A program made the translations under genes and the position numbers. The notes under the pieces are model-generated. The model did no database searches. It saw only the letters and a program-made list of their open reading frames with translations, and was not told the DNA's origin. Source: Planctomycetota bacterium (GTDB lineage Bacteria; Planctomycetota; Planctomycetia; Planctomycetales; Planctomycetaceae). Taken from it: 64,000 nucleotides of DNA. Shown piece by piece: positions 25,701 through 34,592 of this stretch. The stretch covers positions 1-64,000 of the forward strand of contig JAFEBR010001138.1 in assembly GCA_018242565.1 (NCBI GenBank), written 5' to 3'. Position 1 is the stretch's first letter. The number at the start of each line of letters is the position of its first letter.

Positions 25701-26641
25701 CAGGCGGCACCCCGCCGTTGATCACTGAGTAACGACAGGCGAACAAAATGCTCTTCCAGCGAGACTTGCGCGGAGCGCAGTTCACGCAGCGACCATCCCC
25801 GCTGAATGCAAACCTGAGCGGCCAACACGCGTGCCTCGTCCGCCGAGCAAGAGACGGCGAGCCGATGCCACCCACCAGCCGTGTGCTGCACAGCGACGGC
25901 AGTCACCGTGGGTAACTCCCCCAGGGCCGCCTGGCACTCGGCCAACGGCGCCGCCAGTTCAATTTCAAACCCCTGCTGAGCCTGCAATTCCGCCAGGCGC
26001 AGATCCGAAACGAGTCGACCACGAATCAGTACGAGAATCCGATCACACAACCCCTCGGCTTCAGCCAGCAGGTGTGTCGACAGCAAGACGATCGAACCCT
26101 GCGCGACGTCGGCGAGTAACCGTCGTGTTTCGCGGACCTGCAGGGGGTCGAGTCCGATCGTGGGCTCATCCAGCAGCAGGACGGGAGGCTGCCCCAATAA
26201 CGCATCCGCCAACCCGACACGCCGACGAAATCCCAATGACAACCGGCCGATCAATCGACGACGGACCGCGGTCAACTGGCAGGCCGCCAGACAGCGGTCA
26301 ATTTCGGACTGCCGAGTCCGTCGCTCCAGGCCCTTCAGTCGCGCGCGAAACGCAAGGTATTCTTCGACTCGCGATTCCTGCTGTGCCGAACCCTGCTCGG
26401 GCGAGTATCCAATCTGTCGTTGTACACCCAGCGGGTCGAGAACCGTGTCGCAACCACCAATCTGGATGCTGCCCGATGATGGCTGAAGAAACGTCGCCAG
26501 CATGCGCAAGACGGATGACTTGCCTGCGCCATTGGGACCAATCAAACCGACCAACCCGGGTTGCCTGATCTCAAAACTGACGCGATCCACGGCACGAAAG
26601 GCCCCGTAGTTCTTCGTCACATTTTGAACAACGAGCGACAT
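25700..26641 (-). CDS. ABC transporter ATP-binding protein
   Basis: The 313-residue ATPase has Walker A G-P-N-G-A-G-K-S (35-42) and a Q-loop around G-Y-S-P-E-Q. The signature L-S-L-G-F-R-R-R-V-G-L-A-D is degenerate, with L-S-L-G-F in place of L-S-G-G-Q/Y. Walker B is L-L-L-D-E-P-T-I-G-L-D-P, and the H-loop is L-S-T-H-L. The C-terminal ~90 residues are the extension common to ABC-2 exporters (GldA/CcmA type). The ATG at 26641 with GGAAGGA 5 bp upstream is preferred over a GTG one codon earlier. It is the first gene of the three-gene exporter operon. Confidence 0.94.
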   Translation of the reverse strand: MSLVVQNVTKNYGAFRAVDRVSFEIRQPGLVGLIGPNGAGKSSVLRMLATFLQPSSGSIQIGGCDTVLDPLGVQRQIGYSPEQGSAQQESRVEEYLAFRARLKGLERRTRQSEIDRCLAACQLTAVRRRLIGRLSLGFRRRVGLADALLGQPPVLLLDEPTIGLDPLQVRETRRLLADVAQGSIVLLSTHLLAEAEGLCDRILVLIRGRLVSDLRLAELQAQQGFEIELAAPLAECQAALGELPTVTAVAVQHTAGGWHRLAVSCSADEARVLAAQVCIQRGWSLRELRSAQVSLEEHFVRLSLLSDQRRGAA

Positions 26642-27201
26642 CACATTCCTTCCGTGGAATTTGTTGATCTCCGGCGGGGATCATATTGTCCTACCGCCCC
26701 TCAAGCAATGTGAATCCCCGGCGGTGTGTGAATGATCCGCTTCCCCTAAGCCACTGCGAAGCCAGCCAAACGACTGACGAAATTGCGAAACGACGATCCG
26801 ATACTGCGCACGGAACGCGCCGACCCGATCACGGGAACCCAATGAACGGGCCACCCGGGCAGTGCCCAGGCCGGATCGCTCGGTATAAAAGGTGATCGCC
26901 GACGAACCAGGACCGTGAAAACGGCCTCAGGAAATGGGAGGGTTGCAACCGACCAACGCTGGGGAATGGCGGGCCAAAACCAGAAATAGAAAAAGAGGCC
27001 CTTGCCAAGCTTGTACAATTCGTCGATTCACGTCGACCATCAGAAACTTGGCGCAGAAGGAGAGTGCAAACGCTCTGTCGATGCAGTGCAGAAACCGCCA
27101 GCGAACGAACACAGCGACAAGTTTGGCCCGAAATCCACCCGATAGAAAAACGGACGCCGCCCACAGGTGGGCGGCGTCTTCCGAGGTACCCTCGGCCCGA
27201 A
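26642..27201. other. 560-bp region without a gene
   Basis: No credible coding frame was found on either strand. The frames that are open are rich in Trp, Phe and Pro and have no family resemblance. The left part is the leader/promoter area of the exporter operon. The right end holds the cspA terminator at 27146-27178. Confidence 0.5.
27146..27178 (-). terminator. Rho-independent terminator of the cold-shock gene
   Basis: On the minus strand GACGCCGCCCAC pairs with GTGGGCGGCGTC (27178-27167 with 27164-27153) as an almost loopless 11-12 bp GC-rich stem. A C,G spacer and T5 (27150-27146) follow. It lies 24 bp after the stop of the cold-shock gene. Confidence 0.85.
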
Positions 27202-27399
27202 CTAGATGGGCTTCACATTCTCCGCACGCGGACCCTTGGGACCAGTTCCCGCGTTGAAGGACACTTTCTGCCCTTCCTTCAGTTGCTCAAATCGGACTCC
27301 CTCCAGATTCGACATGTGGAAAAACAGGTCCTTGCCGTTCCCGGTCGCAATGAACCCGAAACCCTTGTCGGTGAGCCGTTTGATCGTACCTTCAGCCAT
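27202..27399 (-). CDS. csp: cold-shock domain protein (CspA family)
   Basis: The 65-residue single-domain OB-fold protein binds single-stranded nucleic acid. RNP1 is G-F-G-F-I (K-G-F-G-F-I-A) and RNP2 is L-F-F-H-M (D-L-F-F-H-M-S). The C-terminus G-P-K-G-P-R-A-E-N-V is typical of Csp proteins. I start at the ATG at 27399 with GAGG 7 bp upstream; the frame is open further but that part is the leader RNA. A leader with competing hairpins precedes it and a strong terminator follows, so it is monocistronic. Confidence 0.95.
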   Translation of the reverse strand: MAEGTIKRLTDKGFGFIATGNGKDLFFHMSNLEGVRFEQLKEGQKVSFNAGTGPKGPRAENVKPI

Positions 27400-28092
27400 A
27401 ATCGCCTCAATTCCTCGAAACCAAAAAAAGTGTTGTGCAGCCACAACGTGGCAACAGTATCATCGCACGAATTCTCAAAAACAGCAATACCCACACGGGC
27501 TCAGATTGCTCAGTTTTCCAAACATGATTGACAGCGGCGGACAACCCTGCTGACCTGCAGGGACCCTAAATCTTGCCAGAAAAACGACTTCCCGCGCCCC
27601 TCACAGCTCTCGCAATTCGGCCAAATCCCCCGCAAATCCTGGCAAGCCGTCGGAATTCGCGGTCAAATTGCCCGGGATTTCTGCCACCCCGGCTGTCTGG
27701 AGACCCCCAAAAAACACGGGAACAGCCCCCACTTGCCCCCTTCCAGGCAGCCAGAAAAGCCGACACTCCGAGGGGCCGGCGCGCCCCACCCACAACCGCC
27801 CGCCTGTCCCCCGAATTTCCAATGAATTCGAGCGTAGCTTGATTGTCTGCGATTCGAAAACCATCCCGTGCTTCCTGACCATCCCCCTGATCCGAACCCC
27901 AACAGTTTCCCCGTGTGAGGGGCCTTCCCGGCGGGCGGTCTCGCAGTTTCGCCCGTATCCACACCAGACCTTGAGTTGTAGAATTTCTGCGATGGGGACC
28001 GCAGGTCCGGACCGTGACCAGCAGGAAGCACACGGCCGCGATGTGGTCTCTGGTTTCCCAGTTGTCCCCCCAGGCAAAGAGCGAATCCGCGT
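27400..28092. other. 693-bp region: csp leader, then a C-rich stretch without a gene
   Basis: The first ~100 bp (27400-27500) are the cold-shock gene leader and promoter area on the minus strand. From about 27545 to 28090 the plus strand is strikingly C-rich and G-poor. Frames in that part are open on both strands only because stop codons are rare in such DNA. None shows a domain, a start site or codon usage like the neighbours. I see no RNA gene or mobile element in it. Confidence 0.5.
27423..27452 (-). promoter_or_regulatory. two mutually exclusive hairpins in the csp leader
   Basis: Read on the minus strand, GCCAC-GTT-GTGGC (27452-27440) overlaps GTTGTG-GCTG-CACAAC (27447-27432). The second hairpin is followed by A,C and T7 (27429-27423), so it looks like a small intrinsic terminator. 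The first would prevent it from forming. This could be an attenuator in the leader about 25 nt before the ATG. Confidence 0.4.
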
Positions 28093-29061
28093 ATGACGGC
28101 TGCACGTTATCGAGTCTTACTGACAGACCGGGCCTGGCCCGACTCTTCGATTGAACGCGAGATTCTGGGTGTCGTGGGAGCCGAACTGATCGAAGCACCC
28201 GACACACGAGAATCCACGCTGCAGGCGCTGGCACGAGAGGTCGATGCGATCGCGGCGAACTGGGCACCAGTGACGGAATCGGTCATCCGTCAGACCACGC
28301 GCTGCCAGATTATCAGCCGGACAGGAATCGGCCTCGACAACATCGCAGTCAACGTGGCCACCCAACTTGAAATTCCGGTGACCAACGTCCCCGACTATTG
28401 CGTTGGCGAAGTCGCCGATCACGCACTGGCCCTGTTGCTGGCCTGTGCCCGCAACATCACCTATTTCCACGCGCGAACCAAGCGGGGCGAATATCGCCTG
28501 CAGAACGCCCCATCCATGCGGCGGCTGGCGGGCCAGACCCTGGGATTGTTTGGGCTCGGACGCATCGGACAGGCCTTGGCCGGGATGGCCCGAGGACTGG
28601 GTTTGGTCGTGATCGCTCATACCGCTTCGGGGAACGACCACGGCGTGGGCTGCCCGATGGTCACTCGGGACGAGTTGCTGACCCGCAGCGACTTCATTTC
28701 GCTGCATGCACCGCTGACACCCGATACGCGGCATGTGTTTGGAATGGCCGCCCTGGAGCAGATGAAAAACAGTGCGTACCTCATCAACACCTCGCGGGGC
28801 GGGCTGATTGACCACGCGGCGCTGTGGCACGCACTGCAGACGAATCAGATTGCCGGCGCGGCCCTCGATGTCTTCGAACCGGAACCCCCGGACCTGTCGC
28901 ACCCGCTCTTTCAGGACGAACGAGTCATCGTCACTCCGCATGCGGCTTTCGTTTCCATCGAGTCGCTCATCGAACTGCGAACTCGTGTCGCCCGCCAGAT
29001 CGCCGATCGACTCTCGGGCCGTCGTCCGGAAAACGTCGTGAACCCCCAAGTGCTCGGCTGA
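28093..29061 (+). CDS. D-isomer-specific 2-hydroxyacid dehydrogenase (CtBP-like)
   Basis: The 322-residue protein has an N-terminal substrate domain and an NAD-binding Rossmann domain (G-L-G-R-I-G, about residues 155-160). The catalytic triad is visible as R in N-T-S-R-G-G, E in D-V-F-E-P-E-P and H in T-P-H-A-A-F. The run G-I-G-L-D-N-I and V-P-D-Y-C-V-G-E-V-A-D-H fits the C-terminal-binding-protein branch of 2-hydroxyacid dehydrogenases. The 2-ketoacid substrate is not evident from neighbours. The ATG at 28093 is set by the domain start; no strong Shine-Dalgarno is present. Confidence 0.9.
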   Translation: MTAARYRVLLTDRAWPDSSIEREILGVVGAELIEAPDTRESTLQALAREVDAIAANWAPVTESVIRQTTRCQIISRTGIGLDNIAVNVATQLEIPVTNVPDYCVGEVADHALALLLACARNITYFHARTKRGEYRLQNAPSMRRLAGQTLGLFGLGRIGQALAGMARGLGLVVIAHTASGNDHGVGCPMVTRDELLTRSDFISLHAPLTPDTRHVFGMAALEQMKNSAYLINTSRGGLIDHAALWHALQTNQIAGAALDVFEPEPPDLSHPLFQDERVIVTPHAAFVSIESLIELRTRVARQIADRLSGRRPENVVNPQVLG

Positions 29062-29235
29062 ACCCCGCCGGTTGGCCTGGCCTGCGTGGGCCGTCTTCAT
29101 GATGTGTTTTTCGACCGCGGCAACCCCGTGTCTGCTCAAACCGGGAATACGCTTGTTTGGCCGTTTCACCAGCGACTAGAATACCGCGCCTCGTGTGAAA
29201 CCCTGTGGATCAACAGCCTCTTCGGTGGAGCAACC

Positions 29236-30426
29236 ATGTCTCGAAGGATTTTGTGCGTCAATGTCCTCGCTGCTGTCGTCTTGACGACAGGGTTAGATTC
29301 ATTTGGGGCCGATGTGTCGGGGGCCATCAAGACGATTCGCGCCGTCGACAATGAAGGCAAGGGGAACAAAGAAGCCCTGACAGCCTGGCGGGAACTGTCT
29401 CAGGCCGAGGTCGCCGATCTGCCGAAAATCCTGGCCGGGTTCGACGGTGCCAACCCACTGGCCATGAATTATCTGCGGAGTGCCGTCGAAACGATCGTCG
29501 ATCGCTCGACCGCCGCGGGGGGCAAATTGCCGGCGACGGAACTCGAGAAGTTCCTGTTCGACACGAAACACGACCCCAAGGCCCGCCGTTTGACTTTTGA
29601 GCTTCTCGCCAAGGTCGATCCTCAGGCGCCCGATCGCATCATTCCCAAGATGATCAACGACCCCAGCGTCGAACTCCGCCGCGACGCGGTCGCGCGCCTG
29701 ATCGAAGCCGGCAAGAAATTACTGGCGGCTGAGAAGCCGACCGACGAACAAAGCCAGGCAGCGCGGCAAGTGTTTGCCCAGGCCCTGGACGGGGCCCGCG
29801 ATGACGATCAGGTCCAGGAAATCAAGAAGCAACTGGAAGGACTGGGACAATCGGTCGACCTGCCCAGCCACTTTGGTTTTCTGCTCGGCTGGAAACTGGT
29901 CGCCCCCTTCGACAACACCGACAAGAAGGGGCTCAACATCGCCTATCCGCCGGAAAAGCAACTCGATCTGAAGGCTACCTACCAGGGTAAAGAAGACAAA
30001 GAGATTCAATGGGTGGAGCACACGACCACCGACGAATACGGCATTGTGGACCTCGCCAAAGTCCTCAGCCCGTTTAAGGGGGCCGTGGCTTATGCGGTCA
30101 CCGAATTTCAGAGCCCGACGGAACTTCCCGTGGAATTCCGGTTGGGGACCCCGAACTCCTGGAAAGTCTGGTTGAATGGCGACCTGCTGTTCGGTCGTGA
30201 AGAATATCACCGCGGTATGACCATCGATCAGTACCGCATGAAGGGGACCCTGAAGGCAGGAAAGAACACGATTCTGATCAAGGTCTGCCAGAACGAACAG
30301 ACGGAAGAGTGGGCCCAGCGCTGGGCATTCCAGTTACGCGTCTGCGACGCCACCGGCACCGCGATCCTCTCGGCGGATCGTACGAAAAAGACTGCCAAGC
30401 CGGGCCAGAGCACCGGCAGCGATTGA
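29236..30426 (+). CDS. secreted HEAT-like / jelly-roll protein
   Basis: The 396-residue protein has a signal peptide (residues 1-25). A helical middle part has HEAT-like features (P-S-V-E-L-R-R-D-A-V-A-R-L-I-E-A-G, about 130-150). The beta-rich C-terminus contains N-S-W-K-V-W-L-N-G-D-L-L-F-G-R and L-K-A-G-K-N-T-I-L-I-K-V. That is the pattern of galactose-binding-like jelly-roll domains attached to glycan enzymes. No catalytic site is visible. The ATG at 29236 is preceded by GGTGGAG. It lies 110 bp before a PQQ-type propeller gene in the same direction, and the two may work together outside the cytoplasm. Confidence 0.8.
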   Translation: MSRRILCVNVLAAVVLTTGLDSFGADVSGAIKTIRAVDNEGKGNKEALTAWRELSQAEVADLPKILAGFDGANPLAMNYLRSAVETIVDRSTAAGGKLPATELEKFLFDTKHDPKARRLTFELLAKVDPQAPDRIIPKMINDPSVELRRDAVARLIEAGKKLLAAEKPTDEQSQAARQVFAQALDGARDDDQVQEIKKQLEGLGQSVDLPSHFGFLLGWKLVAPFDNTDKKGLNIAYPPEKQLDLKATYQGKEDKEIQWVEHTTTDEYGIVDLAKVLSPFKGAVAYAVTEFQSPTELPVEFRLGTPNSWKVWLNGDLLFGREEYHRGMTIDQYRMKGTLKAGKNTILIKVCQNEQTEEWAQRWAFQLRVCDATGTAILSADRTKKTAKPGQSTGSD

Positions 30427-30536
30427 GCCGTTGTCTGACCTCTGTCCATTCGCTGATTCCTGCATTGTTCCCCAGCCTTCTTCTGATCGTACCCAGCATT
30501 TGACGCTGCCGCGTCATCCACACGGAGATGAACACC

Positions 30537-31760
30537 ATGCCGCGAGCCTTTTTAATCACCTTCGGGTTGCTGGCCACCCTGTGTTGCGCCGGTGCCGATT
30601 GGCCACAATTCCGCGGAGCCGATTCGTCAGGCGTCGCCAATGATCGCCAGGTCCCCACCACCATTGGCGATCGTATCGCCTGGTCAGCCGAGCTCCCGGG
30701 CCGCGGACTGTCTGGTCCGATTGTCGTGGGCGAGCGATTGTTTCTGACCGCCAGCAGCGGTTACCAGCAGGATCGTCTGCACCTGTTGTGCTTCAATGTG
30801 CAGACCGGCAAGAAACTCTGGGAGCGGGAATTCTGGGCCACCGGCCGGACTCTCTGCCACCCGAAAATGTGTAATGCCACCCCCACCTCGGCGAGTGATG
30901 GCAAACGCTTTTTCGCGTTCTTCTCGAGCAACGACGTCATTTGCGTCGATCTCGATGGCAACCTGCAGTGGATGCGGGGCATGACCTATGACTACCCCAA
31001 CGCCAGCAACAGTATCGGCATGGCCTCGTCGCTGGCCATCGCCGGCGACACCCTGATTGTGCCGGTCGAAAACATGAGCGAATCATTCACCGCCGGCCTC
31101 GATCCGGCGACCGGCGTCAACCGCTGGAAACTCGATCGCCCGTTGATCGACAACTGGACCAGTCCGGCCGTTCTGCGCGGCAAGACCCCCGACGACGATC
31201 TCGTCATTCTCCAATCGGCGAAGGGCATTTCCGCCATCAAGCCATACACCGGATTTGAAGCCTGGCATTTCGACGAACCGGCCAATGTCCAACCCTCGGC
31301 CACCTCGGCCGGCGGGATTCTGTATGTGCCGTCGAAAGGACTGACCGCTCTCGAACCCGGCGCCAACGGCGCGGCACCACGCGTGGTCTGGCAAGCCAAC
31401 CGGATCTCGCCAGCCACCCCCAGTCCAATTGTCGACGACGGCAAGGTGTACGCCATCAATGGCTCAGGAGTCTTGATCTGTGCCGACGCCAAGTCGGCCC
31501 AGGTGCTCTGGCAACTGCGGTTGCAGGTGCAGTCGGGTGAAAAGCCCTCGCGCAGCGTGTTCAGCAGCACGCCGGTCGCCGCAGGGGGACACTTATACGT
31601 CTTCAATGAAGACGGTGTCGCCATGGTGGTCAAGACCGGTGCAACAGGCGAAATCGTTTCCAGCCACGAGTTTGGCGAGACGATCTTGTGCACTCCCGCA
31701 ATCGCAAATGGCGCACTCTACGTCCGCAGCGATCAACACCTCTGGAAGATTGGCAAGTAG
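30537..31760 (+). CDS. secreted PQQ-like beta-propeller repeat protein
   Basis: The 407-residue protein has a Sec signal peptide ending A-G-A, then W-P-Q-F-R-G-A-D-S-S-G, the opening motif shared with the protein at 2748-4031. Repeating blades follow, for example V-Q-T-G-K-K-L-W-E and D-P-A-T-G-V-N-R-W-K. The ATG at 30537 is chosen over the in-frame ATG at 30528, because GGAG (30524-30527) has the right 9-bp spacing only for the former. It is probably extracytoplasmic. Ligand unknown. Confidence 0.9.
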   Translation: MPRAFLITFGLLATLCCAGADWPQFRGADSSGVANDRQVPTTIGDRIAWSAELPGRGLSGPIVVGERLFLTASSGYQQDRLHLLCFNVQTGKKLWEREFWATGRTLCHPKMCNATPTSASDGKRFFAFFSSNDVICVDLDGNLQWMRGMTYDYPNASNSIGMASSLAIAGDTLIVPVENMSESFTAGLDPATGVNRWKLDRPLIDNWTSPAVLRGKTPDDDLVILQSAKGISAIKPYTGFEAWHFDEPANVQPSATSAGGILYVPSKGLTALEPGANGAAPRVVWQANRISPATPSPIVDDGKVYAINGSGVLICADAKSAQVLWQLRLQVQSGEKPSRSVFSSTPVAAGGHLYVFNEDGVAMVVKTGATGEIVSSHEFGETILCTPAIANGALYVRSDQHLWKIGK

Positions 31761-31999
31761 TTTCCCCGACGGCAGGACCAACACTCGTCCGGCGTCCGGA
31801 TATCACTGGGGGCGACCGGTCCGTCGGCCGTGTGCCCGTTACGTCCCGGCAATTCGCAGGCGTTCGGTCACCACCGCTCGCAGCGAGTCGCGGACTGCCC
31901 GGGACCAGGTGTCGTGCGAGGCCGGTTTCCAGCCGTCGTCTGACGGAGACTCTGCCGATGCATAAGTCTTTTTTTCAACCCGTGTAATCTGTGTGGACT

Positions 32000-33034
32000 A
32001 TGACCAGCGCTTCCCCATCGTCGGAAACCGTGTTTGGCTCCGGCGATTATCGCTACCAGGCCGTTGCTGACTGGCCTCAGCTTCCCGCGGGCTGGTCGTT
32101 TGTCGAAGTCGTCGGAGTTGCGGTCGATTCCCGCGACCGAGTGTTTGTCTTCAATCGCGGCGAACACCCGATCATCCTTTTCGAACCCGATGGCACGTTT
32201 CGTGGCGCATGGGGTGAAGGACTCTTTAATAACCCGCACGGCATCACCATCGGGCCATCCGACGAAGTCTGGCTGACCGATTACAAAGAACACACGGTCC
32301 GCAAATTCACCGCCGATGGAAAACTGCTGATGACGCTGGGGCAAAGCAATTCCCCATCAGACACCGGCATTCAGGGCATGGATTATCGCACGATCCGTCA
32401 ACCGGGGGGGCCGTTCAACATGCCCACCAACCTGGCTTTTGCCCCCTCGGGCGAATTCTACATCAGCGACGGTTACGGCAATTCACGGGTCCATAAGTTT
32501 TCCGCCGACGGGAAACTGCTGTTTTCGTGGGGCACCCCCGGCGACGGCCCGGGAGAGTTCAATCTGCCGCATGGCATCGCCGTCGATCGCCAGGGGCGGG
32601 TCTACGTTGCCGATCGAGAAAACAGCCGAATCCAGGTCTTCACACCCGATGGCAAGTTCCTGGCGGTCTGGACCGACACATCGCGTCCCATGCAGATCTA
32701 TTTCGACCGCGACGACCGCGCGTTTGTGTGCGACGTCGGGTTTCGCGCCGGGTTGTTCCCCTGGCAATCCGCGCCGCCTGCCCCGATCCCGCCAGCGACC
32801 GTACGGGTGTTCGATTTGAACGGACAGGTCTTGTCCAAATTTGGTGGTGGCGACGATCCCTGCGCTCTCGGCAATTTCTATGCACCGCATGGCATCTGCG
32901 TCGACTCCACGGGCGCTATTTATGTGGGTGAAGTTACGATGTCCGCGGGAGGGTATCGGGGACTGGTCTCGGCCGATTGCCACACCCTCCAGAAATTCGT
33001 CCCCGTTCACTATAATTCGCCGGACAAAAACTGA
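32000..33034 (+). CDS. NHL-repeat six-bladed propeller protein
   Basis: The 344-residue protein has NHL repeats such as V-G-V-A-V-D-S-R-D-R-V-F-V-F-N, G-I-A-V-D-R-Q-G-R-V-Y-V-A-D-R-E-N-S-R-I-Q-V-F and G-I-C-V-D-S-T-G-A-I-Y-V-G. The N-terminal part V-F-N-R-G-E-H-P-I resembles peptidyl-alpha-hydroxyglycine alpha-amidating lyases, so it may be annotated as such by homology. No signal peptide is seen, unlike typical lyases. The ATG at 32000 is chosen over a GTG at 31991. Enzymatic activity is not established by sequence. Confidence 0.87.
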   Translation: MTSASPSSETVFGSGDYRYQAVADWPQLPAGWSFVEVVGVAVDSRDRVFVFNRGEHPIILFEPDGTFRGAWGEGLFNNPHGITIGPSDEVWLTDYKEHTVRKFTADGKLLMTLGQSNSPSDTGIQGMDYRTIRQPGGPFNMPTNLAFAPSGEFYISDGYGNSRVHKFSADGKLLFSWGTPGDGPGEFNLPHGIAVDRQGRVYVADRENSRIQVFTPDGKFLAVWTDTSRPMQIYFDRDDRAFVCDVGFRAGLFPWQSAPPAPIPPATVRVFDLNGQVLSKFGGGDDPCALGNFYAPHGICVDSTGAIYVGEVTMSAGGYRGLVSADCHTLQKFVPVHYNSPDKN

Positions 33035-33085
33035 AACAGTGCCGCCCACGGCTCCTTCGACAAGGCGGCAACTAACGAGAATTCC

Positions 33086-33958
33086 ATGCGCATTCGAGAT
33101 ATTTACAAGACCGGCACGTTCGGCCTGTCGTTCGAGATCTTTCCCCCCAAGACGCCCGAGGGGGACGGTTTACTCTGGGAAAATGTGTCACGCCTGGCGG
33201 CATTTCAACCGAAATTCATCTCATGCACGTACGGTGCCGGGGGCAGTACGCGGACACGCACACTCGACCTGTGCCAGGAGATCAAGCGGCGTTTCGGAAT
33301 TGGTGTGACCGCCCACTTCACCTGCCTCGGGGGCTCACTGGCGGAATTACGGGACTGGCTGACCTCGGCCGGCCAGCACGGCATCGATAACATCATGGCC
33401 CTGCGCGGCGACCCCCCTGCCGGTCAAACCGAATTCCACCGCGTCACGGGCGGCCTCGAACACGCAAACGATCTGGTCACGCTGATCCACAATGAATACC
33501 CGCATTTCGGGATCGGCGTGGCAGGCTACCCGGAAAAACACCCCGAAGCCCCGAGCCTGGAGGTCGACCTGGCCAACCTGCAGCGCAAAGTCGCCGCGGG
33601 AGGCGAGGCCGTGTACACCCAGGTCTTTTTCGACAATGAGCGGTTTCTGCGCTTTCGCGACCGTTGTGACCAACTCGGAATTCGCGTCCCGCTGGTCCCG
33701 GGAATCATGCCCATCCTGAACTATGCGCAGATCAAACGCATCACGTCCATGTGCGGTGCCTCGTTGCCGACGACCTTGTCGAGCCGACTGGAAGCCGTCC
33801 AGGATGACAAAGAGGCTCAGGCCCGCATCGGCATCGAGTTCGCGATTGAACAGTGTCGCGACCTGATCGCCCGGGGCGTACCCGGCATCCACTATTACGT
33901 ACTGAACCGGTCGCAGGCCTGCGAAGCCATCCTGCAAGCCCTTGGACCGACGTCATAA
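33086..33958 (+). CDS. metF: methylenetetrahydrofolate reductase
   Basis: The 290-residue FAD enzyme reduces 5,10-methylene-THF to 5-methyl-THF for methionine synthesis. Motifs include S-F-E-I-F-P-P-K-T (catalytic Glu in F-E) near the start, T-Y-G-A-G-G-S and A-H-F-T-C-L-G. They continue with N-I-M-A-L-R-G-D-P-P, V-A-G-Y-P-E-K-H-P and P-G-I-M-P-I. Length and order are those of bacterial MetF. It is followed after 64 bp by the NIPSNAP gene on the same strand. Confidence 0.97.
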   Translation: MRIRDIYKTGTFGLSFEIFPPKTPEGDGLLWENVSRLAAFQPKFISCTYGAGGSTRTRTLDLCQEIKRRFGIGVTAHFTCLGGSLAELRDWLTSAGQHGIDNIMALRGDPPAGQTEFHRVTGGLEHANDLVTLIHNEYPHFGIGVAGYPEKHPEAPSLEVDLANLQRKVAAGGEAVYTQVFFDNERFLRFRDRCDQLGIRVPLVPGIMPILNYAQIKRITSMCGASLPTTLSSRLEAVQDDKEAQARIGIEFAIEQCRDLIARGVPGIHYYVLNRSQACEAILQALGPTS

Positions 33959-34022
33959 CCATCTTCGCGGTTTGTGAGTCATCCCAATTCCCTGTTTCAT
34001 CCCCAGGAGCCACACCAGGTCC

Positions 34023-34457
34023 TTGAAGGCCTCGATCGGATTTTGTGTCATCGCCTGTGCCGCGGTCAGCATGTTTGCTTACAACGCCGGCTATTCCCGC
34101 GCGGCGGAACAGCAGGCCGCGCGACTGTACGAACTGCGAACCTACACCTCGCACCCCGGTCGGTTGCCCGCCCTGAATGCCCGCTTTAAGAACCACACGA
34201 TGAAACTGTTCGAAAAGCACGGCATGAAGAACGGCTTGTACTGGATTCCGACCGACGAAAAACTCAAAGACAACACGCTCATCTACTTCGTTTCGCACGC
34301 GAACCAGGAAGCCGCCGACAAATCCTGGAAAGACTTCGTCAGCGATCCGGAATGGAAAGCGGTGGCCGAAGCGTCTGAAAAAGACGGCAAGATCGTCGCC
34401 AAGGTCGACCGCGTCTACATGAAACTCGTCGACTACTCTCCGGCAGACAAGAACTGA
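34023..34457 (+). CDS. secreted NIPSNAP family protein
   Basis: The 144-residue protein has an N-terminal signal or anchor segment (residues 5-25) and one NIPSNAP domain. It starts Y-E-L-R-T-Y-T-S-H-P-G-R-L-P-A-L and continues with K-H-G-M-K-N-G-L-Y-W and W-K-A-V-A-E-A-S-E. This is a ferredoxin-like dimeric alpha+beta fold. The start is TTG at 34023, the only codon that keeps the signal segment; AGGAG lies 13 bp upstream and AGGT nearer. A strong terminator follows at 34522-34567. Confidence 0.88.
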   Translation: MKASIGFCVIACAAVSMFAYNAGYSRAAEQQAARLYELRTYTSHPGRLPALNARFKNHTMKLFEKHGMKNGLYWIPTDEKLKDNTLIYFVSHANQEAADKSWKDFVSDPEWKAVAEASEKDGKIVAKVDRVYMKLVDYSPADKN

Positions 34458-34521
34458 TCGCCCCGCGATGCGGTCCCCGCGGTCACCGGCCAGTGCGGGT
34501 GACGACCTGAAGACCAAGTTC

Positions 34522-34567
34522 ATTCCCCACAGAGTCCGTTGCGGGCGCTGTGGGGAATTTTTCTTTT
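34522..34567 (+). terminator. Rho-independent terminator after the NIPSNAP gene
   Basis: ATTCCCCACAG (34522-34532) and CTGTGGGGAAT (34548-34558) form a perfect 11-bp stem with a 15-nt loop, followed by TTTTCTTTT. It ends the metF-NIPSNAP unit before the convergent kinase gene. Confidence 0.85.
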
Positions 34568-34592
34568 CCGGGCCCGCTCAGGACAGCGACTG

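Noticed and set aside
26686-27164. Several overlapping frames on both strands between the exporter operon and csp
   Set aside because: Trp/Phe/Pro-rich products without family resemblance or ribosome sites; the region also contains the csp terminator.
27566-28267. Minus-strand frame of 233 codons and plus-strand frame 27668-28096
   Set aside because: They lie in C-rich DNA where stop codons are rare on both strands. The products are Pro/Arg/Ser-rich without a domain, and the first overlaps the start of the 2-hydroxyacid dehydrogenase.
31948-31977. Possible terminator (AGACT...AGTCT then T7) after the PQQ gene
   Set aside because: The stem is only 5 bp with a 13-nt loop; too weak to list as a terminator although the T-run is suggestive.
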